Positions 24,481 through 31,187 of a stretch of DNA of 36,023 nt are shown here, piece after piece. Source of the DNA: Candidatus Moraniibacteriota bacterium (GTDB lineage: Bacteria; Patescibacteriota; Minisyncoccia; JAHIHE01; DAOVOJ01); assembly GCA_030629775.1 (NCBI GenBank), contig DAOVOJ010000003.1:1-36023 (forward strand). The letters run 5' to 3'. Made by a program: the position numbers and the translations under genes. Position 1 is the first letter of the stretch; each line of letters starts with the position of its first letter. The notes beneath the pieces were generated by a model. It did no database searches and had not been told where the DNA came from. It saw nothing but the letters and a program-made list of their open reading frames with translations.

Positions 24481-24489
24481 ATTATAACA
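24481..24489 (-). promoter_or_regulatory. Extended -10 (TGTTATAAT) of a probably leaderless transcript
   Basis: Minus strand TG-T-TATAAT, with the hexamer ending 6 nt before the ATG of the 218-aa gene, so the expected start of transcription coincides with the start codon. No good -35 is seen. The 350-bp divergent gap to 24822 contains this promoter, AT-rich DNA and the hairpin at 24778-24800; no gene was found in it. Confidence 0.6.
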
Positions 24490-24777
24490 GAAGTCTTAAT
24501 TACTCGCCACATTTTCTTTTAAAAAATTTGAAAAAATATTTTTTGGCTGATTAAAAGTAGTATTAGAAAAAGTTTGAAAAAGCTTTGAAGAAACAGACCT
24601 GCTTTTATACATACCTTCAATCATTAAATTTATGGATGTTAAAGTAACCACCACCCGACGCCTTAATTCCTGAATTTTATACTTCTCGCCCTAACTCCTT
24701 TATATTTATTATTTTCAATGTTTCACTTATAGATTTTTTACCTGGTAGACACTTGCCCTGACCAAAATACCATCTTT

Positions 24778-24800
24778 ACGGATATCTTTATAATATCCGT
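24778..24800 (+). promoter_or_regulatory. Hairpin with embedded TATAAT before the plus-strand module
   Basis: A-C-G-G-A-T-A-T (24778-24785) pairs with A-T-A-T-C-C-G-T (24793-24800), followed by T-T-T-A-T-T-T-T-T. A perfect TATAAT (24789-24794) sits in the loop and right arm. Either a terminator closing leftover transcription or an operator-type dyad over the promoter of the plus module; the two readings cannot be separated here. Confidence 0.45.
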
Positions 24801-24822
24801 TTTATTTTTAACTAAAAACATT

Positions 24823-25146
24823 ATGGAAAAAGAATCAACTAGAGAAAGAATGATAGAACATATGAAAGATAGAATGAAAGAAATTAAGGAAGCTAATGGA
24901 AACGAAGAAAAGAGAGAAAAATTTGGGCAAAGTATTTTAGCGGTTAGTAAAAGAATTCATTACAAAATTGAATTAAGTTGGGGCGGTCCAGCTGACTGGC
25001 TAGAAATTTTAGTAGACGAGGATAATAAAGAAATTGAAGATATTATTTATTATTTTGCCGACTGGTATGTACACGAACAAGAAAGTTTAAACGATGAAGA
25101 GTTTGAAGAAGTAAGACAATTTATTGAACCATTTATCATTAACTAA
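24823..25146 (+). CDS. Hypothetical acidic protein, 107 aa
   Basis: A strongly charged N-terminal helix (R-E-R-M-I-E-H-M-K-D-R-M-K-E-I-K) precedes a compact domain with I-E-L-S-W-G-G-P-A-D-W-L-E-I-L-V and an acidic helix, D-I-I-Y-Y-F-A-D-W-Y-V. The S-W-G-G-P-A-D-W segment is distinctive and recalls small phage proteins, but I cannot name the family. It is the first gene of the plus module. Its leader (T-T-A-A-C-T-A-A-A-A-A-C-A, then TT before ATG) is nearly repeated before the following gene. Roles could include DNA mimicry or regulation, but nothing in the sequence proves one. Confidence 0.6.
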   Translation: MEKESTRERMIEHMKDRMKEIKEANGNEEKREKFGQSILAVSKRIHYKIELSWGGPADWLEILVDEDNKEIEDIIYYFADWYVHEQESLNDEEFEEVRQFIEPFIIN

Positions 25147-25153
25147 AAACACT

Positions 25154-25330
25154 ATGAGCAAAATTAAAACAATCAGGAAGATCTCTTATCGTTCGTGGAA
25201 TAACTTTCAACCAATTCCTTTTATCCCTTTACAGGGATTATTTTTAAAGGAGCTTGGTTTTGAGTTGGGCAGTAAAGTGAAAGTTGAATACAAGTTGGGA
25301 AAAATAATAATCACTAAAATTAATTCTTAA
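25154..25330 (+). CDS. SymE/AbrB-fold-like small protein
   Basis: From the ATG at 25154 (chosen over an upstream start because the next frame's leader precedes it) the product has 58 residues. The pattern P-F-I-P-L-Q-G-L-F-L-K-E-L-G-F-E-L-G-S-K-V-K-V-E-Y, then G-K-I-I-I-T, matches the SymE toxin family (I-P-x-L-x-L-x-G-x-W-L-x-x-A-G-F-x-x-G-x-x-V-x-V). That family has an AbrB-like swapped-hairpin fold. SymE is an SOS-induced RNA-cleaving or nucleoid-condensing protein in E. coli. In mobile elements relatives can be toxins or DNA-binding regulators. No antisense antitoxin RNA was identified. Confidence 0.6.
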   Translation: MSKIKTIRKISYRSWNNFQPIPFIPLQGLFLKELGFELGSKVKVEYKLGKIIITKINS

Positions 25331-25340
25331 ATCAAAACTT

Positions 25341-25907
25341 ATGATCTATAACAAAATAATAAATCAGGAACATGCTAAGCGCGCTGTTGAAATTGCTTTA
25401 TCTGGCAATCACTCCATTAAGTTTATCGGCAACGATGAAGCCGAGCAATTGAAGCAAGCTTGTGATGAACTTAATATCAAAACTATCGCGGTAAAATCCT
25501 GTAGGTGCGGAAATTTGAATGATCAGGAGAGAGATTGTCTTTGCCGATTATTTGAAATTAAGAATCATCAGAGAGGCAAGAAATATAGAACGCCAACAGA
25601 TCTAACAATAGAAGTTCTGAGAGTAACTCCCGCCGCTTATCTTAAATACGAAAGAGGCAAAAAACAGGAAAGCGTAAACGAAGTTAAAAAGCGAGTTAAA
25701 AAGGCAAAGAAAAATAAAGTTGCTGAAAAAATAACAGACGAACAAACATTACAGCTCCTAGAAATCGCTTTAAAACAATTACATCTTTCGCTTAATCAAA
25801 TCAATTCACTCAAGAGAGTCGCCCAAACAATCGCTAAACTGGATAGCAGTTTTGAAATCAAAGTGCGCCATCTCGCTGAGGCGTTACAATACAGGCAAAG
25901 AAATTAA
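25341..25907 (+). CDS. ComM/YifB-like protein lacking the AAA+ ATPase core
   Basis: 188 residues. The beginning I-N-Q-E-H-A-K-R-A-V-E-I-A-L-S-G-N-H corresponds to the G-Q-E-x-A-K-R-A-L-E-I-A-A-A-G-G-H helix that precedes the P-loop in ComM/YifB Mg-chelatase-like ATPases. The P-loop itself is replaced by G-N-D-E-A-E-Q-L. C54-R-C-G...D-C-L-C68 matches their cysteine cluster, D-L-T-I-E-V-L-R-V their arginine-finger strand, and the end S-L-N-Q-I-N-S-L-K-R-V-A-Q-T-I-A, then H-L-A-E-A-L-Q-Y-R, their C-terminal helical domain. Walker A and B are absent, so it cannot hydrolyse ATP in the usual way. ComM promotes branch migration in natural transformation. This product may be a metal-binding DNA-processing partner or modulator. 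Confidence 0.65.
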   Translation: MIYNKIINQEHAKRAVEIALSGNHSIKFIGNDEAEQLKQACDELNIKTIAVKSCRCGNLNDQERDCLCRLFEIKNHQRGKKYRTPTDLTIEVLRVTPAAYLKYERGKKQESVNEVKKRVKKAKKNKVAEKITDEQTLQLLEIALKQLHLSLNQINSLKRVAQTIAKLDSSFEIKVRHLAEALQYRQRN

Positions 25908-25942
25908 CTTTATCAATAATTTATTAATCTAAATCAAAACTT

Positions 25943-26635
25943 ATGAACAATCAAAATGTAATTCAAACTAATGAAAATTTGGAATCGTTTAAACAGGGAG
26001 TGAATGATCTTCTTTCCAAAAGAAGTTATTTCATTTCTCAAGTAATGCCCAAACTGAAAGAGAGTCAAGATTTTTATATTATCAAAGGTAAAAAGAGTTT
26101 GGCTAAAGGAGGAGCTGAAAAACTTGCCAGCATTTACAGCTTAACGGCTGTTTTTGAGAGAGACGACAACGCTTTGGAAATGTTAAGCGGAGTAAAAAAC
26201 TTAGTCGCTTTTATCTGTATTCTAACAAAGGACAGTGCTGTTGTGGGGCAAGGCAGAGGCGCGGACACGCTCGAGAGAAATAGCAATGATCCTAATAAAA
26301 CGCTCAAGATGGCGCAGAAAAGGGCTTACATTGATGCGGTAATTAGAACCACTGGATTATCCGATATTTTTACCCAAGATATTGAAGATATGAATTTAGG
26401 GGAAGTGAATACAAACAACAATCAGCAGAATTATGATTTACCAGAAAAGAAACTGTACATTGAAAATTCTACGGAAGAAAATATGATCACGAGAAAACAG
26501 AAAGATTTTTTGATTGATCTAATTTTCCAAAAAAATGTTGATGACGAAGAGGTTAGAGAAAGAGAGTTAGCTATGGTAGATGGTATGTCGAAATTTGACG
26601 CCAGCGAACTGATCGGGAAATTGCTGCCCGCCTAA
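25943..26635 (+). CDS. Conserved phage/plasmid-type protein, possible recombination mediator
   Basis: 230 residues. The central part reads K-S-L-A-K-G-G-A-E-K-L-A-S-I-Y, V-G-Q-G-R-G-A, then N-K-T-L-K-M-A-Q-K-R-A-Y-I-D-A-V-I-R and L-S-D-I-F-T-Q-D-I-E-D. This K-x-G-A-E-K-L, G-x-G-x-G-A, K-M-A-x-K-R-A-x-x-D-A-V, F-T-Q-D pattern occurs in a widespread family of phage and plasmid proteins. A role in single-strand annealing or recombination has been suggested by context, but I cannot assign it firmly. The C-terminal 50 residues (I-T-R-K-Q-K-D-F-L, then F-D-A-S-E-L-I-G-K-L) form a separate helical module common to such proteins. A strong terminator follows. Its leader is shared with the preceding gene. 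Confidence 0.55.
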   Translation: MNNQNVIQTNENLESFKQGVNDLLSKRSYFISQVMPKLKESQDFYIIKGKKSLAKGGAEKLASIYSLTAVFERDDNALEMLSGVKNLVAFICILTKDSAVVGQGRGADTLERNSNDPNKTLKMAQKRAYIDAVIRTTGLSDIFTQDIEDMNLGEVNTNNNQQNYDLPEKKLYIENSTEENMITRKQKDFLIDLIFQKNVDDEEVRERELAMVDGMSKFDASELIGKLLPA

Positions 26636-26640
26636 GTTTA

Positions 26641-26686
26641 ATAAAGCGGCAAGGTTTAATTCAAATCTTGCCGCTTTATTTTTTTA
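26641..26686 (+). terminator. Strong rho-independent terminator of the plus module
   Basis: A perfect 13-bp stem (26641-26653 with 26667-26679, core G-C-G-G-C-A-A-G/C-T-T-G-C-C-G-C) with a 13-nt loop, followed by a seven-T run (26679-26685) and more T-rich DNA. Confidence 0.9.
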
Positions 26687-26707
26687 TTTATTCTTTACTT
26701 TTTCTTT

Positions 26708-28345
26708 ATGGAAATTTTAACTGTAATAATTTTAATCTTACTTTTTCTTTTTGCTTTTTCGGGCGATAAGAAACAAGAAGAAACCGAAGAAGAATTTTCA
26801 CTTCCTCCTGGATACTGGGAAGAAATTGAGTTGATGAGAAAAATTATCGCCTTGCTGGATAAATATGATTTTATAGCGGCTGATAAATTATTTTTTGATA
26901 ATCAGAATTTATCTAAGGATGAATATGAAAATCGTAAGAAGTTTTGTTTGAAGAGATATCTTGATGAGCGGCTGAAAGAAAAATTGGGATTTCAAATGGA
27001 TATTGAGAAAGCGCTGGCTTTATCTAAAACTGAGCGGAATTTATTATTGTCGTCTGGAGCCGGGACTGGCAAAACTTCCACGCTCGCCTATAAAGTATAT
27101 TTTCTAATTCACAAGCAAAATGTTTTATCTCGCGAAATAATGATTTTGACTTTTAACAAGAAAGCGGCCAGAGAAATTAAAAGCAGAATAGAACGCGAAT
27201 TTGCTTTGAAATCATTGGAGAATATCCGCACTTTTCACAGTTTCGCTTATCAGGTAGTTAAACCAAGAAAAAGAATGTTGATTGATCAGGAATTGTATGT
27301 TAAGAAAATTATCAGGCGAATAACCAAAAAAAATGTTAATTCCGATGTGGTTCAATTATTCACTCAGTTTATTCAGAAAGCCAAGAAATCAAGAATGAGT
27401 GTTGATGAAATAGAAGAAAAGATTGATAACTTTAAATCCAAGCATTTTCTGAAACTGGCTAACAGAATTTACAAAGAATATTCCGAATGTTTAGAGAAAG
27501 ATAATTTTCTTGATTTTGACGATCTTTTAACGGAAGCTATTAAGATAATAGAAAAAACAAAAGGCGAATGTAGAATAAGAGAGGTGAAATTAAATGATCT
27601 GAAATATCTGTTGATTGACGAATATCAGGACTTCTCAAAATTATTTTACGATTTAATTCAAGCGATCAGAAAACACAATCCTGAAATCAGATTATTCTGT
27701 GTCGGTGATAATTGTCAGGCTATTAATGGTTTTGCTGGATCTGATTTGAAATACTTTAATAATTTTACCGAGTATTTTGATAATTCAGATACAGCGTATT
27801 TGTTGACTAACTACCGAAGCAAGAAAAAAATTATTGATTGTAGTAATCGGTTTATGTTGAGAGAAAATAGAAGTTTTGATTATCAAGACAACGCGGGCGG
27901 AGAGGTTGTTGTTAGATATGTTGATGGCAATTCTACAAACGAGTATCTCAAACTTTGCGCTGAAATTATAAAAAGCAATCCGAATAAATCAGTCGCTATT
28001 CTTCATCGGAAGAATGAAATTAATAATATAACTTTGGAAATGTTTTGTAAGCGATTAGTAAAGTTTAGTAATGCTCAAAGTAAAATAACGATAAGTACCG
28101 TCCATAAATTCAAAGGACGAGAAGCTGATGTGATAATTATTTTACAAGTTACCAAAAAACTTTTTCCTCTTACTCATCCTTACAATGATCTTTTCAAAAT
28201 CTTCGGGCAGAATGATCAAGATATTTTGGACGAAGAGAAAAGATTGTTTTATGTGGCGATCACCAGAGCAAGAGAAAAGCTGTTTATTTTGACTGAAAGA
28301 GATGGCGAGAGTGAGTATTTGGAGGTGATTGAAAGGGATAAATAG
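26708..28345 (+). CDS. UvrD/PcrA-type SF1A helicase with an N-terminal membrane anchor
   Basis: The 545-residue protein has the SF1A motifs in order: G117-A-G-T-G-K-T-S (I), I-L-T-F-N-K-K-A-A-R-E-I (Ia), F-H-S-F (Ic), L-L-I-D-E-Y-Q-D with D304-E (II), C-V-G-D-N-C-Q-A-I-N-G-F (III), L-T-N-Y-R-S (IV), T-V-H-K-F-K-G-R-E-A-D (V) and Y-V-A-I-T-R-A-R-E (VI). It unwinds DNA 3' to 5' and is shorter than full PcrA (about 700), so subdomains are reduced. Unusually, residues 2-18 are a pure hydrophobic helix (I-L-T-V-I-I-L-I-L-L-F-L-F-A-F) followed by an acidic linker, which would fix it to the membrane. It stands after the terminator at 26641-26686, so it is probably independently transcribed. Confidence 0.85.
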   Translation: MEILTVIILILLFLFAFSGDKKQEETEEEFSLPPGYWEEIELMRKIIALLDKYDFIAADKLFFDNQNLSKDEYENRKKFCLKRYLDERLKEKLGFQMDIEKALALSKTERNLLLSSGAGTGKTSTLAYKVYFLIHKQNVLSREIMILTFNKKAAREIKSRIEREFALKSLENIRTFHSFAYQVVKPRKRMLIDQELYVKKIIRRITKKNVNSDVVQLFTQFIQKAKKSRMSVDEIEEKIDNFKSKHFLKLANRIYKEYSECLEKDNFLDFDDLLTEAIKIIEKTKGECRIREVKLNDLKYLLIDEYQDFSKLFYDLIQAIRKHNPEIRLFCVGDNCQAINGFAGSDLKYFNNFTEYFDNSDTAYLLTNYRSKKKIIDCSNRFMLRENRSFDYQDNAGGEVVVRYVDGNSTNEYLKLCAEIIKSNPNKSVAILHRKNEINNITLEMFCKRLVKFSNAQSKITISTVHKFKGREADVIIILQVTKKLFPLTHPYNDLFKIFGQNDQDILDEEKRLFYVAITRAREKLFILTERDGESEYLEVIERDK

Positions 28346-28380
28346 CGTTTTTATTGGCTTGTTTATCGGAGTTTCTTTTG

Positions 28381-28408
28381 TTGACGCATTTATTGGCTGT
28401 GCTATTAT
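28381..28408 (+). promoter_or_regulatory. Promoter of the structured RNA
   Basis: TTGACG at 28381-28386, 16-nt spacer, TATTAT at 28403-28408. Transcription would start near 28415, about 20 nt before the first stem of the RNA. Confidence 0.65.
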
Positions 28409-28435
28409 ATACTTGAAAAGTGAATAACAATTAAT

Positions 28436-28590
28436 GGCCTAAACCTCGGGCTTTTTGTCTGAGGCATGGTTTAAATCCACTGTGACATAAAGACGGTTTC
28501 CCGTCTTTGCCATCATGTCACAGTGGTTGCTACTCGAAAGGGTAGTAGGTAACTCCGCGAGGATTACTGGTGAAGCGGGGGACCTTTTTT
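28436..28590 (+). ncRNA. Structured RNA of unknown family, with terminator
   Basis: Four pairings are visible. (1) C-C-T-C-G-G (28444-28449) with C-T-G-A-G-G (28459-28464), flanked by C-C-T-A-A-A and C-A-T-G-G, which resembles an 11-nt GAAA-tetraloop receptor. (2) A perfect 12-bp stem 28477-28488/28515-28526, stacked on an 8-bp stem (28489-28496/28501-28508) with a TTTC loop and a 6-nt bulge. (3) C-T-A-C-T-C-GAAA-G-G-G-T-A-G at 28530-28545. (4) G-G-T, C-T-C-C-G-C (28548-28558) with G-C-G-G-G-G, A-C-C (28575-28584), followed by T6. The last is an intrinsic terminator, so the RNA is either free-standing (about 175 nt) or a terminating leader of the gene at 28652. It matches no riboswitch I could name. 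Confidence 0.6.
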
Positions 28591-28651
28591 GATGGAAAAG
28601 TTTCAGAAGCGTTATTAAATCATTAAATATTTTATTCTTAACATTAAAAAT

Positions 28652-29923
28652 ATGAAAAAACTTATCGCATTGTTAGTAATCGTATCATTTTTGATAATTC
28701 CGTCAGCTTCATACAAAGTTAATGCTAATATTTGTAATTTTTCACCTGGTATGGAAGGAGAAGCGCTAGATAATTGTTTAAGGGAACAAAGAAGACAAGA
28801 TCAAATAGCAAGGGATCAATTAATAGCCGATGCAGAAAATGCTCAAGAATTTTATGAAATTAAAATAGCTTATTTTTATAAACTAGATGGTCTTGAAAAG
28901 CAACTTGATGTATTTGACACTAATGGTCAATGTCGTTTTAGTAGCACAGATTGTTTACAAAGTATGAGGATTCCTTCTAATCCAACTACCTTAGGCGCTA
29001 ATGTTTTTTTAAATTTTATGGAAAATAAAGAAAAATGTTTTGATCATCTTTCACAATGTATAGCAAAAAAAATGGCTAATACTCAAACCCAACAACCCAT
29101 AAAAACTGATGATCAAATATGTAGTGAAAAATTTGGTCCAAATTGGAAATGGGATGGCGTTGCATATTGTGTTTGTAAAGATGGTTATACACAAAAAAAT
29201 GGAGACTGTGTTAGTTACGATCAAGCATGTAATATTTCATATCCTAATACAAAGTTTCTAAAAATTGATAATGTCGATGGTCATAGAATATGTGATTGTA
29301 AAAATGGTTATGTGTGGAATAAGCAAAGAACAGGTTGTATTATTGCGCCAGTTGTTCCAGTAAAAACAAATGATCAGATTTGTAGTGATACATACGGAAT
29401 AAATAGTAATTGGAATGGCACTAAAAACGATAATGGTGGTTTAATCTGTGATTGCAAAACTGGTTATGAATGGAATTATAACCAAACAGCTTGTATTAAG
29501 AAAGAAATAATAATACCTCCAAAAGTTAAGGGTGTAAGTGAGAACAATAATTTTTCCATTCCCGAAGGCGCTCTTATCCGAGCAACAAACGGAATTGATA
29601 TTTATATCGTCAAATATGTTGGCACAAAGAAATTCAAACGACTGATTTTAAGCCCATCTGTTTTTAATAATTATGGTCATTTGAGATGGGAGGATGTAAT
29701 GGATGTTGATTGGACAACGCTTAATTCTTTTGCTACTTCCGATCTAGTCCGTGCCGTAGGCGATGATAAAATTTACAGATTATATTCACAGGGCGACAAA
29801 GGACAAAAACGGATGATAAAAAATAATAGCGTTCTAGCGAGATTAGGATTTGATCCCGATTCTATTTATGAAATAAACAGGTTTGATAGAGAATCCTATT
29901 TAAAGGGTCTGGATTTAGAGTAA
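28652..29923 (+). CDS. Secreted cysteine-rich repeat protein (three EGF-like cysteine repeats plus a C-terminal surface domain)
   Basis: 423 residues. A signal peptide is evident (K-K-L-I-A-L-L-V-I-V-S-F-L-I-I-P-S-A-S, cleavage about 20-26). A helical region (about 40-140) with four cysteines follows. Then come three repeats (about 154-186, 190-229, 240-281) with the pattern D-Q-x-C...C-x-C-K-x-G-Y...C, an EGF-like or disulfide-rich fold. The C-terminal part (about 306-415: G-A-L-I-R-A-T-N-G-I-D-I-Y-I-V, then D-K-I-Y-R-L-Y) resembles a domain found repeatedly in exported Parcubacteria proteins. It is probably cell-surface attached or released. It lies directly after the structured RNA, which may control it. 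Confidence 0.65.
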   Translation: MKKLIALLVIVSFLIIPSASYKVNANICNFSPGMEGEALDNCLREQRRQDQIARDQLIADAENAQEFYEIKIAYFYKLDGLEKQLDVFDTNGQCRFSSTDCLQSMRIPSNPTTLGANVFLNFMENKEKCFDHLSQCIAKKMANTQTQQPIKTDDQICSEKFGPNWKWDGVAYCVCKDGYTQKNGDCVSYDQACNISYPNTKFLKIDNVDGHRICDCKNGYVWNKQRTGCIIAPVVPVKTNDQICSDTYGINSNWNGTKNDNGGLICDCKTGYEWNYNQTACIKKEIIIPPKVKGVSENNNFSIPEGALIRATNGIDIYIVKYVGTKKFKRLILSPSVFNNYGHLRWEDVMDVDWTTLNSFATSDLVRAVGDDKIYRLYSQGDKGQKRMIKNNSVLARLGFDPDSIYEINRFDRESYLKGLDLE

Positions 29924-29947
29924 AGTTTAAGAATAATTATATTGACC

Positions 29948-31156
29948 ATGAATGATACTTCAGAAAAAAATAAAAACGACGACAAAAATCTTGCAAGATT
30001 TGTATTCCGCTACCTCACATTGCTTTTGTTTGTTGTGATTATTATATTATTTTTTTATAGTCCTCAAGATGTTCCTGAGCAAAAAAAGATTTCCTCTGTG
30101 TTATTTGTAGAAAAAGTTTTTAGCTCTAATACTTGTAATGAATTTATATCTTTTTTTGACGGTGAAGCAAAAAAAATAGTTGCAGATGATATAGGGTTAG
30201 ATGATATTGAAGAGTGTGATAAAGAAAGAAAAGAAAATATTGAAGAATTTAGTAATTTAAGTTGTAACGAAATTGATAAAAAAGATTTAAATTTAGATTA
30301 TATTGATTTGGGAGTTGATATGCCTATTTTTTCTGATGTGGTTTACTGTATAGACACGGAAGAAGATAATGAAGGAATTTTTTTCTTTCTAAATTATAAT
30401 GGATCGAAAAAAACATATAAAATAGTAAATGGGGGAGGAAATATTGAGAAAGAAGTTAAGTTAAGAAGAAAAGAAGAAGAAATAAGGAATAAGGAAATTG
30501 AAGCAAGAAAAAATACTACTAATCCTGCTTATCTGATTTCGCCAGAGTTGTTTGTAATAGACGAAAGAAACATAATCTCCGATCTTCCAGATGATGATAA
30601 ATCGGTTTGGGTTGAAGAAGTTATAGACGAGAATACTATAAGAGTTTCGTATATTATTCTGAAAGGTGGCGAAAATATTATAACTTTTGCAACAGTCAGT
30701 TTATATGGTATAGGAAAAACTCAATCTGAATGTTTTAAGGGGGAAGCTATAAAATTTTTGAAAAAGTTTATTGAGCATAAGTATATTTATTTGTCTGGAG
30801 GATATAATTATTTTCCTAAAAAAACATATCCAAAAGTACCAGAAAAATTTTTATTAAAATATGTAAGGATATGGAAACAGGATGTCAATGTCTCAATTAT
30901 TAGTAAATTGCATTCAAGCATAACGGATAATGAGAATGAGATAGAAGTAAATGCAGCTATAGTTTACTTGGGTTATGGTATGCCAACGCGCTATTATCCT
31001 AGTTTTCTTTTGACAAGATTGGCGGGAGAGAATGAATGTTACTATTTAGATTCTGCCGAATCCATCAAATTAAGAGGAAGTCTTGAAAATATGGAAGAAT
31101 TCGCAAAAGTCGCAAAAAGAGGATTTTGGGCTGACAATGTTTGTAATGAAAATTAA
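29948..31156 (+). CDS. Membrane-anchored protein with a degenerate staphylococcal-nuclease-like domain
   Basis: The ATG at 29948 is preferred to a TTG two codons earlier; the product is 402 residues. A hydrophobic anchor (about 25-40) is followed by an acidic region and a Lys/Glu-rich helix (about 170-190). The final 200 residues show the order of an SNase fold: V-E-E-V-I-D-E-N-T-I-R-V, V-S-L-Y-G-I-G-K-T-Q-S-E-C, F-K-G-E-A-I-K-F-L, N-A-A-I-V-Y-L-G-Y-G-M-P and F-A-K-V-A-K-R-G-F-W-A-D. In active nucleases the first is V-I-D-G-D-T and the second R-L-x-x-I-D-x-P-E; here the acidic and arginine catalytic positions are changed, so nuclease activity is doubtful. It may bind nucleic acid or protein outside the cell. 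Confidence 0.55.
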   Translation: MNDTSEKNKNDDKNLARFVFRYLTLLLFVVIIILFFYSPQDVPEQKKISSVLFVEKVFSSNTCNEFISFFDGEAKKIVADDIGLDDIEECDKERKENIEEFSNLSCNEIDKKDLNLDYIDLGVDMPIFSDVVYCIDTEEDNEGIFFFLNYNGSKKTYKIVNGGGNIEKEVKLRRKEEEIRNKEIEARKNTTNPAYLISPELFVIDERNIISDLPDDDKSVWVEEVIDENTIRVSYIILKGGENIITFATVSLYGIGKTQSECFKGEAIKFLKKFIEHKYIYLSGGYNYFPKKTYPKVPEKFLLKYVRIWKQDVNVSIISKLHSSITDNENEIEVNAAIVYLGYGMPTRYYPSFLLTRLAGENECYYLDSAESIKLRGSLENMEEFAKVAKRGFWADNVCNEN

Positions 31157-31187
31157 AAGAATACTAACAAATAATAATTCACCCCAT

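Noticed and set aside
28436-28590. Resemblance of the RNA to c-di-GMP-I (GGCCTAAACC, ...GATGG), c-di-AMP (AGCGGGGGACC) or T-box elements
   Set aside because: The short strings occur, but in the wrong order or without the required partner stems (no GEMM P1 pairing, no ydaO multi-loop, no T-box bulge or stem I).
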